Source: Actinopolymorpha sp. NPDC004070 (GTDB taxonomy: Bacteria; Actinomycetota; Actinomycetes; Propionibacteriales; Actinopolymorphaceae). From it: DNA of 13,878 nt. Each line of letters starts with the position of its first letter. Position 1 is the first letter of the stretch. Position numbers and translations under genes: made by a program. Below the pieces are notes generated by a model. It was not told the DNA's origin, made no database searches, and saw only the letters and a list, made by a program, of their open reading frames with translations. Below, piece by piece: positions 1 to 6,952 of the stretch. The stretch covers positions 141,566 through 155,443 of the forward strand of contig NZ_JBEXMJ010000002.1 of the NCBI RefSeq assembly GCF_040610475.1, given 5' to 3'.

Positions 1-324
1 CCAGTGGATACGCCCGCGTTCGTCGGGGTTGTGACGATCGTGCTCCCACCACGCGGTGATGCTCCCGGCGGGCTCGCCCCCGAGCGTCTCCACGAAGAAC
101 ATGCGGTCGGACAGCAGCGTGGGGTCCGTGCCGAACTCCCGTACGAACAGGTCCGGCTTCACGTCGATGTACGGCTCGGCCGCGACGTGCAGGTCGGTCC
201 ACGTCCGCTCGTCCCCCACCTCGTACGTGCGGAACCGATAGCCCGCCGGCAGCTCGTACTGTGGGACGTCGGCGAAGTCCTCCCGGACCATCCGCACGCC
301 TACGTTGTCAGCTGTCTCGCTCAT
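1..324 (-). CDS. GNAT family N-acetyltransferase, N-terminal 108 residues (runs off left edge)
   Basis: Reading leftwards from an ATG at 324 gives MSETADNVGVRMVRE and stays open to the window edge. The visible part looks like the first half of a GNAT acetyltransferase, which transfers acetyl from acetyl-CoA to an amine: a beta-rich stretch (YELPAGYRFRTYEVGDERTW), a helix region (LHVAAEPYIDVKPDLFVREF), then FFVETLGGEPAGSITAWWEH, which matches the GNAT beta2-beta4 segment. It ends on ERGRIHW, where the acetyl-CoA motif A (V-x-x-x-x-R-G-x-G) would be expected next, outside the window. The strand and codon bias fit a real gene. The ribosome binding site is weak (GGGATG about 7-12 nt upstream). 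It is divergent from the GNAT gene starting at 534. The family call is an inference from the N-terminal half only; the substrate is unknown. Confidence 0.72.
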   Translation of the reverse strand, partial: MSETADNVGVRMVREDFADVPQYELPAGYRFRTYEVGDERTWTDLHVAAEPYIDVKPDLFVREFGTDPTLLSDRMFFVETLGGEPAGSITAWWEHDRHNPDERGRIHW

Positions 325-353
325 CCCGGCACATCCCGCGTCGTGGTGGGCAG

Positions 354-383
354 TTGGCAGAACTTCCCTGTCGGGTCTACACC
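354..383 (+). promoter_or_regulatory. Candidate promoter for the GNAT gene at 534
   Basis: The divergent gap 325-533 holds TTGGCA at 354-359 and TACACC at 378-383, 18 bp apart, pointing toward the 534 gene. The -35 hexamer is good and the -10 only partial. An in-frame ATG at 384 lies too close to the expected transcription start to be the likely initiator. A GC-rich short inverted repeat (CCCGG/CCGGG) follows near 395-410. Nothing else is recognisable in the gap. Confidence 0.3.
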
Positions 384-533
384 ATGGCAGGGCATCCCGG
401 CCCGCCGGGCACACTCGACGTGCTCTCTGCCGGGGCGCGCCCTGGATCGGCCAGCCGACGGCGGCCGAAGGCGTTGACAGGCCTGCAGGCGGCCGCGCAG
501 TCTGCAGGGCGACCTGAAGGAGGTTCCGCTTCC

Positions 534-1520
534 ATGTACCGCCACCTGGGGTTCGGGAACTTGACCAGCGGTGAGTCCCTGGAACTCGCTGCCGTCGACG
601 CCCCGGACCCGGACTGGGCGGACCGGCTGGCGTTCTTCCTGCGCCACAAGGGCGATCCCTACGCCGGCCACATCGAGAGTGCGCTCGACCGGCCGCTGGA
701 CGACCTTCGGACCCACTTCTACGTCGGCTGTGTCGACGGCGAGCCGGTCACGCACGTCATGGTCGCGGGAGCTCGTGGCTTCGGGGTGCTGGGCCACGTC
801 TACACGGTGCCGCAGTGGCGGCGCCGCGGCGCCTTCGGTCAGCTCATGGCCGCGCAGATGGAGGACGTCAGGGCGCTGGGATTCACCCACCTCACCCTGT
901 CCACGGGTTACGGCTCCATGCCCTACGACGTCTACAGCTCCTTCGGGTTCCGGTCCGCGGTTCCGGAGTCGGGACAGATGTTCTGGTTCGCCGAGCCCGG
1001 GAGCGGGCTCGCACCTGACGTGTCGGGCGGCACGACGATCCGCCGGACCAGGTGGGCCGACTGGGGCGCGTTCTGCTTCGTCCTCGCGCATGCCCCTCTC
1101 GCCGGTGAGACTGTTCCGAGGTCACCGGCGCTGGCGATCGAGGAGTGCGGAAGCGCGGAGGGCAGCTTCCTGAAACTGCTCGGTCAACTGGAGCTTGCGG
1201 AGGCGCAATCGTACGTTGCGGAGAGCTCGGCCGGAGGAGTCGTCGGGTGGTGCCATGTGGTTCCCAGCCCGCTGACGCTCGGCGGTGCGTGGCTCCTCGA
1301 CGTCCATGTGCTTCCCGGATTCGAGCATCTCCTCGGCGATCTTCTCGACAGGGTCGACTGGCCGCAGCGCCCCGTCTTCGCGACCACGGCGGATTCCGAC
1401 ATGTACGAACGCCCTATGGCCGTTGCGGGATTCACGAACGCGGCCGTCCTTCCGACCGGAAGGCACGGTCGGCCGGCTCGCAACCTCACGTTCTGGTGGC
1501 GTACGCCGGCTACCCGGTGA
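534..1520 (+). CDS. GNAT family N-acetyltransferase, two-part, 328 aa
   Basis: Acetyl-CoA-dependent N-acetyltransferase of unknown substrate, probably cytosolic. The start at ATG 534 was chosen because AAGGAGG sits at 517-523, 10 nt upstream; the frame is open further upstream but without a comparable site. The N-terminal half carries the GNAT core: a sheet strand THVMVAGARGFGVLGHVYTV, then motif A QWRRRGAFGQLM (about residues 94-105), then GFTHLTLSTGYGSMPYDVYSSFGFR, the usual 'Y..yGF' end of motif B. The C-terminal half (about 160-328) reads like a second, degenerate GNAT-like domain (VVGWCHVVPSPLTLGGAWLLDVHVLPG...MYERPMAVAGFTNAAVLP) with no clear acetyl-CoA loop, as in tandem-GNAT proteins where only one domain is active. 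Its last 11 bp overlap the end of the convergent small gene at 1510-1800. The two-domain reading of the C-terminus is an inference. Confidence 0.82.
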   Translation: MYRHLGFGNLTSGESLELAAVDAPDPDWADRLAFFLRHKGDPYAGHIESALDRPLDDLRTHFYVGCVDGEPVTHVMVAGARGFGVLGHVYTVPQWRRRGAFGQLMAAQMEDVRALGFTHLTLSTGYGSMPYDVYSSFGFRSAVPESGQMFWFAEPGSGLAPDVSGGTTIRRTRWADWGAFCFVLAHAPLAGETVPRSPALAIEECGSAEGSFLKLLGQLELAEAQSYVAESSAGGVVGWCHVVPSPLTLGGAWLLDVHVLPGFEHLLGDLLDRVDWPQRPVFATTADSDMYERPMAVAGFTNAAVLPTGRHGRPARNLTFWWRTPATR

Positions 1521-1800
1521 TCTCCGGGGCGTAGAAGGCCGGCAGCGGCTCCGGCCCGGTGTACTTCTGGCAGCTGCACGAAACCGACTCGATGCCGGCC
1601 CACCTTCCGCCCTCCCACCGGGCCACCTCGTTGAGTCCGTGGCAGCGGCCCTTCTCCTCGTGGAAGGAAGGGCTGTGTCCGCACCCGCACAGCGGTTTGG
1701 CCTCCTCCAGGGCGTGCCGCCGCGGCCGGCCCGGGCCCGGCAGGTAGCGGCCGATCAGGATCCCCACCAGGAGAATGACGGCTCCGATGATCAGTTCCAT
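1510..1800 (-). CDS. Small membrane-anchored Cys/His-rich protein, 96 aa
   Basis: A 96-residue protein of unknown function from ATG 1800, with GGAGG about 9 nt upstream. Residues 3-17 (LIIGAVILLVGILIG) form one hydrophobic N-terminal helix followed by basic residues (RPRRH), so an anchor with the rest in the cytosol is likely. The remainder is soluble and holds five cysteines (38, 40, 53, 75, 77) and nearby histidines (42, 47, 54) as C-G-C-G-H, C-H-G and C-S-C, an arrangement that suggests a metal (zinc) knuckle or a redox site. From memory, similar small proteins of actinomycetes share the CGCGH...CxC...YTGPEPLP...FYAPEI pattern; no characterised member is known to me. It starts 20 bp after the hydrolase gene and is probably cotranscribed with it. 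Its end overlaps the convergent GNAT gene. Confidence 0.78.
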   Translation of the reverse strand: MELIIGAVILLVGILIGRYLPGPGRPRRHALEEAKPLCGCGHSPSFHEEKGRCHGLNEVARWEGGRWAGIESVSCSCQKYTGPEPLPAFYAPEITG

Positions 1801-1820
1801 GAGTTGGTCGCCTCCGGCGT

Positions 1821-2645
1821 TCAGTCGTGGGAGTTCGTACACGAAATGTCGGCGACCTCCCGTACTGCTTGGGCAACTGCCGTGAAGTCCCTGCGCAGGA
1901 TCGCGCCGTGGTTGCTGGTGACCTTCGCGCTGACCCGGATGTTCGGGTTGCGTTCGACCACTCTGTCGAGGCCGGCACGGATGCGTTCCTGCTCGTCGCC
2001 CCTGCTTCCGAACGACGTGCCGGAAGCGATCACGTACCGGGTCGGGACGGTGATGTTGTCCAGCACGGGGGCCAGTTCGCGTTCCCTGGAGAGTCTGCCG
2101 AGCTCGATGTTGCTTTCGGCCTGCTGTTCCGCGCTCATCCGCGGCGTGAGGCCGGTCGGGCGCAGAAGCGGCGTGAACCATCCCATCCGCCGGAACAGCT
2201 TCCGGATCCGCTGCTCCATGGCCTCGTCGAGCCAGTCGTACGGAAAAGCGCCGTCGACCAGGACTGCGCCCAGAGCCCGCTCCGGATTGCGGCTCGCCCA
2301 GTGCGCTGCCACGACCGCTCCGTAGGACCAGCCCACCAGGAACGCGCGCTCCACGCCCCTGGCTGCGAGAACGGCGTCGACGTCTCGGACGGCGGCTTCG
2401 AAGGAGTAGTCCAACGACCGTCTCGACTTCCTGCCGCGGGCCCGCTCGTCGTAGGTGATGTGCCGCCAGTCCGTGCCGAGTTCGGCGACGACCCGCCGCC
2501 AGTACCCCTGGGTGGCGAACTGGCCATTGAGGTAGACCACGGGAATACCGGGACCGCCGGAGTCGGTGACGGCCAGAGCGGTGTCGTCCACCGCGACCAT
2601 GCCGGTCCAGGCCGAGTGGATCGAGGACGTGCTGTTCGTTGTCAT
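1821..2645 (-). CDS. Alpha/beta hydrolase fold protein, 274 aa
   Basis: Serine hydrolase of the alpha/beta fold, probably a cytosolic esterase or peptidase-like enzyme; the substrate cannot be told. Motifs in order: the oxyanion-hole strand VVYLNGQFATQGYW (about 36-49; the usual HG is replaced by NG), RHITYDERARGRKS (the 'DxRGxGxS' loop, here with Ala), the nucleophile elbow G-W-S-Y-G with Ser107, a variable cap (about 135-190), and a late SNHGAI with the likely catalytic His246. No signal peptide is seen. The start is ATG 2645 (MTTNSTSS); the frame is open 25 codons further upstream, but that part is made of the 2664-2694 direct repeats and is unlikely to be translated. The ribosome site is modest (GGATGG). 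The gene is followed after 20 bp by the small Cys-rich gene, so the two likely form an operon. Confidence 0.85.
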   Translation of the reverse strand: MTTNSTSSIHSAWTGMVAVDDTALAVTDSGGPGIPVVYLNGQFATQGYWRRVVAELGTDWRHITYDERARGRKSRRSLDYSFEAAVRDVDAVLAARGVERAFLVGWSYGAVVAAHWASRNPERALGAVLVDGAFPYDWLDEAMEQRIRKLFRRMGWFTPLLRPTGLTPRMSAEQQAESNIELGRLSRERELAPVLDNITVPTRYVIASGTSFGSRGDEQERIRAGLDRVVERNPNIRVSAKVTSNHGAILRRDFTAVAQAVREVADISCTNSHD

Positions 2646-2663
2646 GCGACCACCATCCGCGCC

Positions 2664-2694
2664 GGACCTGACGTGGACCTGACACGGACCTGAC
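2664..2694 (-). repeat. Three 11-bp-phased direct repeats upstream of the hydrolase
   Basis: GGACCTGAC occurs at 2664-2672, 2675-2683 and 2686-2694, exactly 11 bp apart (GTCAGGTCC read on the minus strand). The last copy ends 18 bp before the hydrolase ATG. Tandem sites with an 11-bp period on one face of the helix are the hallmark of OmpR/PhoB-type winged-helix activators, including PhoP boxes and SARP sites of streptomycetes. The assignment to such a regulator is an inference; the motif itself is not a match I recognise, and no good -10 hexamer fits between the repeats and the ATG. The rest of the gap 2646-2838 shows nothing else. Confidence 0.6.
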
Positions 2695-2838
2695 AGGGCC
2701 AAGCCGAAGTCGCCACGCACACCTGATTGACGCGACCCTTTGGGTGGAATGTCCCTGGATCACACGGCCACACGTTGGTTGTTGATCGGCCGAATCGGAG
2801 AGAGGCACTGGTCGGCAGCGAGCCGGCGGCAGTCTTGT

Positions 2839-4005
2839 TTACAGCGCAGTGGAACTGGCACTCGTGGCCGCGGCAACGATCGCCTTGCGCAGGCAACCGA
2901 GCGCTGCCGCGCGAGCGCCGGTCAGGGAAGGCTCGACCGTGAGTTGCGCGGCGCGGACCTCGAGACGCCGGGGCAGGTCGCCGGCAGAAGCATTGATGGT
3001 TTCGAGGACGACCGGATGCATTCCCCAGGGACCGCCGACGACGACGGTCTCGGGATCGGCCAGGGCAGCGATGGCCGCGAGCGTTCCGCCGAGAGCCTGG
3101 CCGAGTGTCCGGCGTACTGCGGCGCCACCTTGCTCGTCGGTGACAGCGGCAACGAGCCGATCGACGTCGATGGCGGTGGAGCCGGGCTGGCGCAGGTCCA
3201 ACTGCTCGAAGACGTCGATCAGTGGGGTGGCCCGGCCGTCTCGTCCGCTGGTGACGACGTGGGAGATCTCGCCCGCCATGCCGGTGTGGCCCTTCATCAC
3301 CTGGCCGTCGCTGACGATCGCGCAGCCGAGTCCCTCGCCGAGGAAGACGTACGCGAAGTCCCTCAGCCGCGGGGCGCCGTGGTCGTCGCGGTGGTCGCGT
3401 TCGGCCCGTGCCGCCCAGTTCACGTCGTTGTCGACGACGACCGGCCCACTGGCGTACGGCGCGAGAATCTCCGTCGGATCGAGCTCGCCGATCAGGAACG
3501 GCTCGTCCGCGACGTGGACCAGGCGGCCGGTGGAACGGTCGACCGGGCCGGCCGCGCTGACGACCACGAGCCGGATCGACCCGCCGACGCGACCGCGGGC
3601 CCGTTCCGCCGCGGCGACCACCGCTGCGGCCACAGCCTCCGGGCCGGCCGGCCTGTCGATCTTCTCCTCGGCCCGCACCAGGGTCTCGCCGTAGGCGTCG
3701 ACGCCCTCGACCACGATTCCTTCCGGCGCGATGCAGACCGCCAGGGCCGCACCGACATCGGCGGCGAGTGCGTAGTACGACCCGACCCGGCCGCGACCAC
3801 GCCCGCCCGCACTGCGCTCGCCGGTGTCCACCACGAGCCCCAGCTGCACCAGCCGCCGCACGCTCTCGCCCGTCGTCGGCTTCGACAGGCCGGTCTCGGC
3901 GGCCAGCTCGGCACGCGTCATCAGGCGCCGTCGCATCAGGGCCGACAGCACATGCTCGTCGGTCAGGCCGCGGAGCAACTCCGGCGACGGCTTGGCGGGA
4001 TCCAC
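2839..4005 (-). CDS. ROK family transcriptional regulator, 388 aa
   Basis: Sugar-responsive repressor of the ROK (repressor, ORF, kinase) family. An N-terminal winged helix-turn-helix (about 12-60: LLRGLTDEHVLSALMRR, then RAELAAETGLSKPTTGESVRRL as recognition helix) precedes an actin-like ROK domain: VVDNDVNWAARAE (Asp192/Asp194), the nucleotide loop YVFLGEGLGCAIV, and GMAGEISH (245-249). The zinc-site His249 remains, but the CxCGxxGCxE cysteine motif that normally follows is absent; the segment reads TSGRDGRATPLIDVFEQL. The start is a GTG at 4005; a -10-like TAGAAT ends 7 nt before it, so the message is probably leaderless. It is divergent from the YbiU-like oxygenase gene across 89 bp, whose promoter it most likely controls along with its own. 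The effector is unknown. Confidence 0.9.
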   Translation of the reverse strand: MDPAKPSPELLRGLTDEHVLSALMRRRLMTRAELAAETGLSKPTTGESVRRLVQLGLVVDTGERSAGGRGRGRVGSYYALAADVGAALAVCIAPEGIVVEGVDAYGETLVRAEEKIDRPAGPEAVAAAVVAAAERARGRVGGSIRLVVVSAAGPVDRSTGRLVHVADEPFLIGELDPTEILAPYASGPVVVDNDVNWAARAERDHRDDHGAPRLRDFAYVFLGEGLGCAIVSDGQVMKGHTGMAGEISHVVTSGRDGRATPLIDVFEQLDLRQPGSTAIDVDRLVAAVTDEQGGAAVRRTLGQALGGTLAAIAALADPETVVVGGPWGMHPVVLETINASAGDLPRRLEVRAAQLTVEPSLTGARAAALGCLRKAIVAAATSASSTAL

Positions 4006-4012
4006 CCGGCCA

Positions 4013-4037
4013 TTCTAGACAGGGATCTTGCCTAGAA
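4013..4037. promoter_or_regulatory. Imperfect palindrome, probable ROK operator
   Basis: A 25-bp imperfect palindrome centred on 4025. The left arm is TTCTAGACAGGG (4013-4024); the right arm read in reverse complement is TTCTAGGCAAGA; 9 of 12 positions match. It covers the likely -10 of the ROK gene (TAGAAT on the minus strand, 4017-4012) and the -35 of the oxygenase gene (TTGCCT, 4028-4033), so one bound dimer could block both. The palindrome is seen in the sequence; binding by the neighbouring ROK protein is an inference. Confidence 0.6.
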
Positions 4038-4056
4038 GGCCGGGCACGCCTACAGT
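4028..4056 (+). promoter_or_regulatory. Sigma-70-type promoter of the YbiU-like gene
   Basis: TTGCCT (4028-4033), a 17-bp spacer and TACAGT (4051-4056), giving a start near 4063 and a leader of about 30 nt that holds GAAGGAG (4083-4089). It is close to the housekeeping consensus and overlaps the palindrome above. Confidence 0.6.
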
Positions 4057-4094
4057 CACGTTCAAGTAAGGAGCCGTGACCAGAAGGAGTGGCC

Positions 4095-5381
4095 ATGTCG
4101 GCGAGCCCCGTCACCCTGCCCGCACTTCCGCACTGGGAGCAGACGCCGGACGACCTGCCGAAGGCGGTCCGCGAGATCAAGGCCGCGCTGCGCGCCCGGA
4201 TCGCCGCGTCCGGCCGTACCGTCGAGGAGGTGTTCTCGGTCGTCGAGGACGGCATCCGGGCCGAGGTCGAGCAGATCACCGCCGCGCGCAGGAACGGCGA
4301 CCCGATCTGGCCGGTCATCGACTACGCCGATATCGCCGCCGGGACGGTCACGTCCGAGCAGGTTGCGCAGCTACGCCGCCGCGGCTGTCTGGTCGTACGC
4401 GGGCACTTCGAGCGGGAGCAGGCGCTCGGCTGGGACCGCGACATAGTGGAGTACGTCGAGAGCAACGACTTCTTCGCCAAGTACCGCGGACCCGGGGACG
4501 ACTTCTTCGGCAGCGTCGGTTCCAAGCCCGAGATCTACCCGATCTACTGGTCGCCCACCCAGATGCAGGCCCGGCAGAGCGACCGGATGGCGCGCGTTCA
4601 GGCGTTCCTCAATCATCAGTGGACGTACGCCTCCGACGGCGTGCAGTGGTTCGACCCGGACCGCGACTCGCTCTACCCCGACCGGATCCGGCGCCGCCCA
4701 CCGGGCACCGACTCCGGCGGGCTCGGTACGCACCTGGACCCCGGCACCCTCGACCTGTGGATGACGCGGGCCAGCCAGAAGGCCTTCGCCCCCTTGTTCG
4801 ACGGGGCTGTCGAGCAGTACGACCCCTGGCAGGCAGCGAACCGTACCGTCGGCAAGCAGTACCCAGGCAGCACGATGTGCTCGGCGTTCCGCACCTTCCA
4901 GGGCTGGACCGCCCTGTCGGACATGGACCACGACCAGGGCGTCCTGCACACGGTCCCGATCGTGGGCGCGATGGCGTACCTCATGCTGCGGCCGCTGCTG
5001 CCCGACGTGCCCGAGGACGACATGTGCGGCGTCACTGTCAACCAGGTCTTTCCTGTCAGCGAGAAATGGCATCCGCTGTTGATGGAAGCCCTCACCGGCA
5101 TCCCGGACGTGAAGGCCGGCGACTCCGTCTGGTGGCACTGCGACATGATCCACAGCGTCGCGCCCGTCACGGACCAGAAGGGCTGGGGCAACGTCATCTA
5201 CATCCCGGCCGCGCCGTGGTGCCCGCGCAACGAGGACTACGCGGCCCAGGTGCGCGAGGCGTTCCTCACCGGCTCGAGCCCGAGCGACTTCCCGGACGAA
5301 CACTACGAACGCACCTGGCCGAACCGCTTCTCACCGGACGACCTCAACCAGACCGGCCGGCGCGGCCTCGGCCTCGACTGA
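4095..5381 (+). CDS. ybiU: YbiU-like DUF1479 protein, putative Fe(II)-dependent oxygenase, 428 aa
   Basis: Member of the DUF1479 family whose best known example is Escherichia coli YbiU, a protein of almost equal length. Whole segments agree with my memory of that protein: IWPVIDYADIAAG, RRRGCLVVRGHF, EREQALGWD, GPGDDFFG, PEIYPIYWSPTQMQARQS, YPDRIRRRPPGT, FRTFQGWTALSDM, MAYLMLRPLL, HPLLMEALT and GDSVWWHCDMIHSVAP. The cupin-like core has a facial-triad candidate His213-x-Asp215 (GTHLDPG) and His353 (or His348), as in Fe(II)/2-oxoglutarate dioxygenases, but no clear Arg follows at the usual 2-oxoglutarate position (reading GWGNVIYIPAAP). The substrate is not established in any member known to me. 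ATG 4095 was chosen over GTG 4089 because GAAGGAG (4083-4089) lies 5 nt upstream of the ATG and overlaps the GTG. Partnering with a ROK regulator hints at a sugar-derived substrate. Confidence 0.88.
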   Translation: MSASPVTLPALPHWEQTPDDLPKAVREIKAALRARIAASGRTVEEVFSVVEDGIRAEVEQITAARRNGDPIWPVIDYADIAAGTVTSEQVAQLRRRGCLVVRGHFEREQALGWDRDIVEYVESNDFFAKYRGPGDDFFGSVGSKPEIYPIYWSPTQMQARQSDRMARVQAFLNHQWTYASDGVQWFDPDRDSLYPDRIRRRPPGTDSGGLGTHLDPGTLDLWMTRASQKAFAPLFDGAVEQYDPWQAANRTVGKQYPGSTMCSAFRTFQGWTALSDMDHDQGVLHTVPIVGAMAYLMLRPLLPDVPEDDMCGVTVNQVFPVSEKWHPLLMEALTGIPDVKAGDSVWWHCDMIHSVAPVTDQKGWGNVIYIPAAPWCPRNEDYAAQVREAFLTGSSPSDFPDEHYERTWPNRFSPDDLNQTGRRGLGLD

Positions 5382-5446
5382 CATCCGTAGGAGCATCCGG
5401 GCCACGCGCGTCCCGACGCCAGGCTCATTCGGCGAGGCCGTCAGAG

Positions 5447-6346
5447 TTAGCGCCAGATCCGCTCCGCCGCTCGCCAACTGGTCCTGATGGCTGCCGTGGT
5501 CAGGAGCGGATCGGCGAACTTCAGGACGTCACGCACGAGGTCGCCGAACCGGCGCGGGAGTTCACTGCCATCAATGCCGAGTTGCCCACGAAATGCTGTA
5601 AAGGCGCTACTGCGCACTCTTACGAGTTCGCCGATACTCTCCCCGAGCGGTCGGAGCGCAACACCACGATGTCGTGCCGTCGCCTCTACAGCCGCTCGGA
5701 CGTCGGCGTAGTCAAGGTCGTGCCTGCCGGTGAGAGTCCAGACGTCTGCGTAGTCGCGAACGCGGCTGTTTGCTTCCCCGAGGCTCACCGCAGTGCACAA
5801 CTTCTCAGCCAACACGGTCGCCAGCGGGTAACCGAGGAGTCGAAGCGGCTGGCCTTCCCGAAGCACTGGATAGGTAAGTTCGACCGGTGCCGGGGTCACT
5901 GGGTCTCCGACGTTGATATCGAGCTTCAACTTGGTCTGCGCCTGCTCGATGCGAGCGTCCATCGCGACGCGGACTCCAGCGTAAAGGCCGTCCTCTCGAA
6001 TACGCGTGGTCCGCAGAGTAGGGACCCGGAATTCGACCCCGTCGTCCTCTCCGAGCGTCAGCAGGCAGATTTCTTGCACCCTTGCGGCAACCGTCGCTTC
6101 GTCGGCTCGCAGATTCCGCGCAAGGAGGTCCGCGTCCTGGGTTGGGCGGCGGGCATCGAGAACCGCTAGCAGGAGACCTCCCTTCAGGATGAATTCCTGG
6201 TTGTACGCCGAAGCTGCTACACGTGCCAAGAACCGCTCGAGCACGTAGAACGTGAGTAATTCCTGTGTCGATCGGCGCTCCCGACGGGCGCGGTTCTGCA
6301 GGTCCAAGTAGGCACGGCCAGCTGCGGTTGCACGCGTCACAGGCAT
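5447..6346 (-). CDS. abiEii: AbiEii family toxin (nucleotidyltransferase), 299 aa
   Basis: Toxin of a type IV toxin-antitoxin / abortive infection system; family members are nucleotidyltransferases that transfer nucleotides to tRNA or other RNA and halt growth on phage attack. Motif I is FILKGGLLLAVLDARRPTQDADL (Lys55-Gly-Gly57 and the metal pair Asp71/Asp73). Motif III is KLKLDINVGD (Asp142, Asp147). The family's later signatures follow: LLGYPLATVLAEKL (Glu180-Lys181) and RVRDYADVW (Arg196-Asp197). All key residues look intact. ATG 6346 starts 2 nt after the antitoxin stop; a TTG at 6352 would overlap that stop, so translational coupling is likely either way. Base composition is clearly lower in GC than the flanking genes, with codons such as AAA, TGT and ACT not rare, which suggests acquisition by transfer. 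It converges with ybiU across 65 bp. Confidence 0.88.
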   Translation of the reverse strand: MPVTRATAAGRAYLDLQNRARRERRSTQELLTFYVLERFLARVAASAYNQEFILKGGLLLAVLDARRPTQDADLLARNLRADEATVAARVQEICLLTLGEDDGVEFRVPTLRTTRIREDGLYAGVRVAMDARIEQAQTKLKLDINVGDPVTPAPVELTYPVLREGQPLRLLGYPLATVLAEKLCTAVSLGEANSRVRDYADVWTLTGRHDLDYADVRAAVEATARHRGVALRPLGESIGELVRVRSSAFTAFRGQLGIDGSELPRRFGDLVRDVLKFADPLLTTAAIRTSWRAAERIWR

Positions 6347-6348
6347 GA

Positions 6349-6945
6349 TCAACTCGCTGTAATTACGTCGATAGCAGCGCGTACCGGCCCAGCAACATGG
6401 AGGGTGTGGGCAATCTCGATTACCTCACCGACGCGAGGGTCGCCGGTGGCGATGTAGCGCCGTAAAGCGATGAGAGCCGTCGCCTCCCCAACCTGTCTCC
6501 GCAGGCGGAACACGTCGACCACACTCCGCGGGGCGGAGTAGACCCTGATCGCTTCCCCCGGGGCGGCGTCGACGAGCTCTACTCCCAGCTCGAAGGTTGT
6601 GGCATCAAAGCGAGATACCTGGGTCGGCGGATAGTCGATGGCAGGCGGCCGGCTTGTCCGGGGAACCGCGATCTGCACCGCTGGAGGCACCTGGTCTGTC
6701 AGGTCGTGCACGGCAAGGGCAGAGGTCAGGCACACCACCGCTCGCGGCGCCCGGCGGGCGACAGCAAGCAGGTCGGGGAACCGGGGCGCCGGCTCGCCGG
6801 ACTTACGGAACACTCCGCGCGAAAGCTCCATCAACGCGGCTTGGTCGCGCAGCCGGTACAGATCGCGCAAGTGCAGACCGACCTGCCTCGCCTCACCGGT
6901 CGTGAACGTCCCCGGCAATCGTCCCAGCCGCTCACTCCAGACCAT
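6349..6945 (-). CDS. abiEi: AbiEi family antitoxin, 198 aa
   Basis: Antitoxin and autorepressor of the AbiE system; in type IV systems it does not bind the toxin but counters its effect, and represses its own operon. A short winged helix lies at the N-terminus (about 8-50: GTFTTGEARQVGLHLRDLYRLRDQAALMELSRGVFRKSG), followed by the AbiEi C-terminal domain (AVVCLTSALAVHDL ... AVPRTSRPPAIDYPP ... IRVYSAPRSVVDVFRLRRQVGEATALIALRRYI). The length is typical. The start is ATG 6945 (MVWSERLG); the frame is open upstream to 7149, but that part shows no domain and the promoter at 6953-6981 would lie inside it. The leader would be about 0-2 nt, so the message is probably leaderless. It is followed directly by the toxin gene. 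Confidence 0.87.
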   Translation of the reverse strand: MVWSERLGRLPGTFTTGEARQVGLHLRDLYRLRDQAALMELSRGVFRKSGEPAPRFPDLLAVARRAPRAVVCLTSALAVHDLTDQVPPAVQIAVPRTSRPPAIDYPPTQVSRFDATTFELGVELVDAAPGEAIRVYSAPRSVVDVFRLRRQVGEATALIALRRYIATGDPRVGEVIEIAHTLHVAGPVRAAIDVITAS

Positions 6946-6952
6946 GGATAGA

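Noticed and set aside
2642..4318. A 558-codon minus-strand frame over the ROK gene
   Set aside because: Arg/Gly-rich shadow frame; the ROK reading in another frame has all family motifs.
5382..5446. Possible bidirectional terminator between ybiU and the toxin gene
   Set aside because: Only weak, interrupted pairing around GGGCC/GTCCC and no T-run.
4076..6169. A 697-codon plus-strand frame spanning ybiU and part of the toxin gene
   Set aside because: It is rich in Arg/Pro/Gly and crosses two real genes on opposite strands; no family resemblance.
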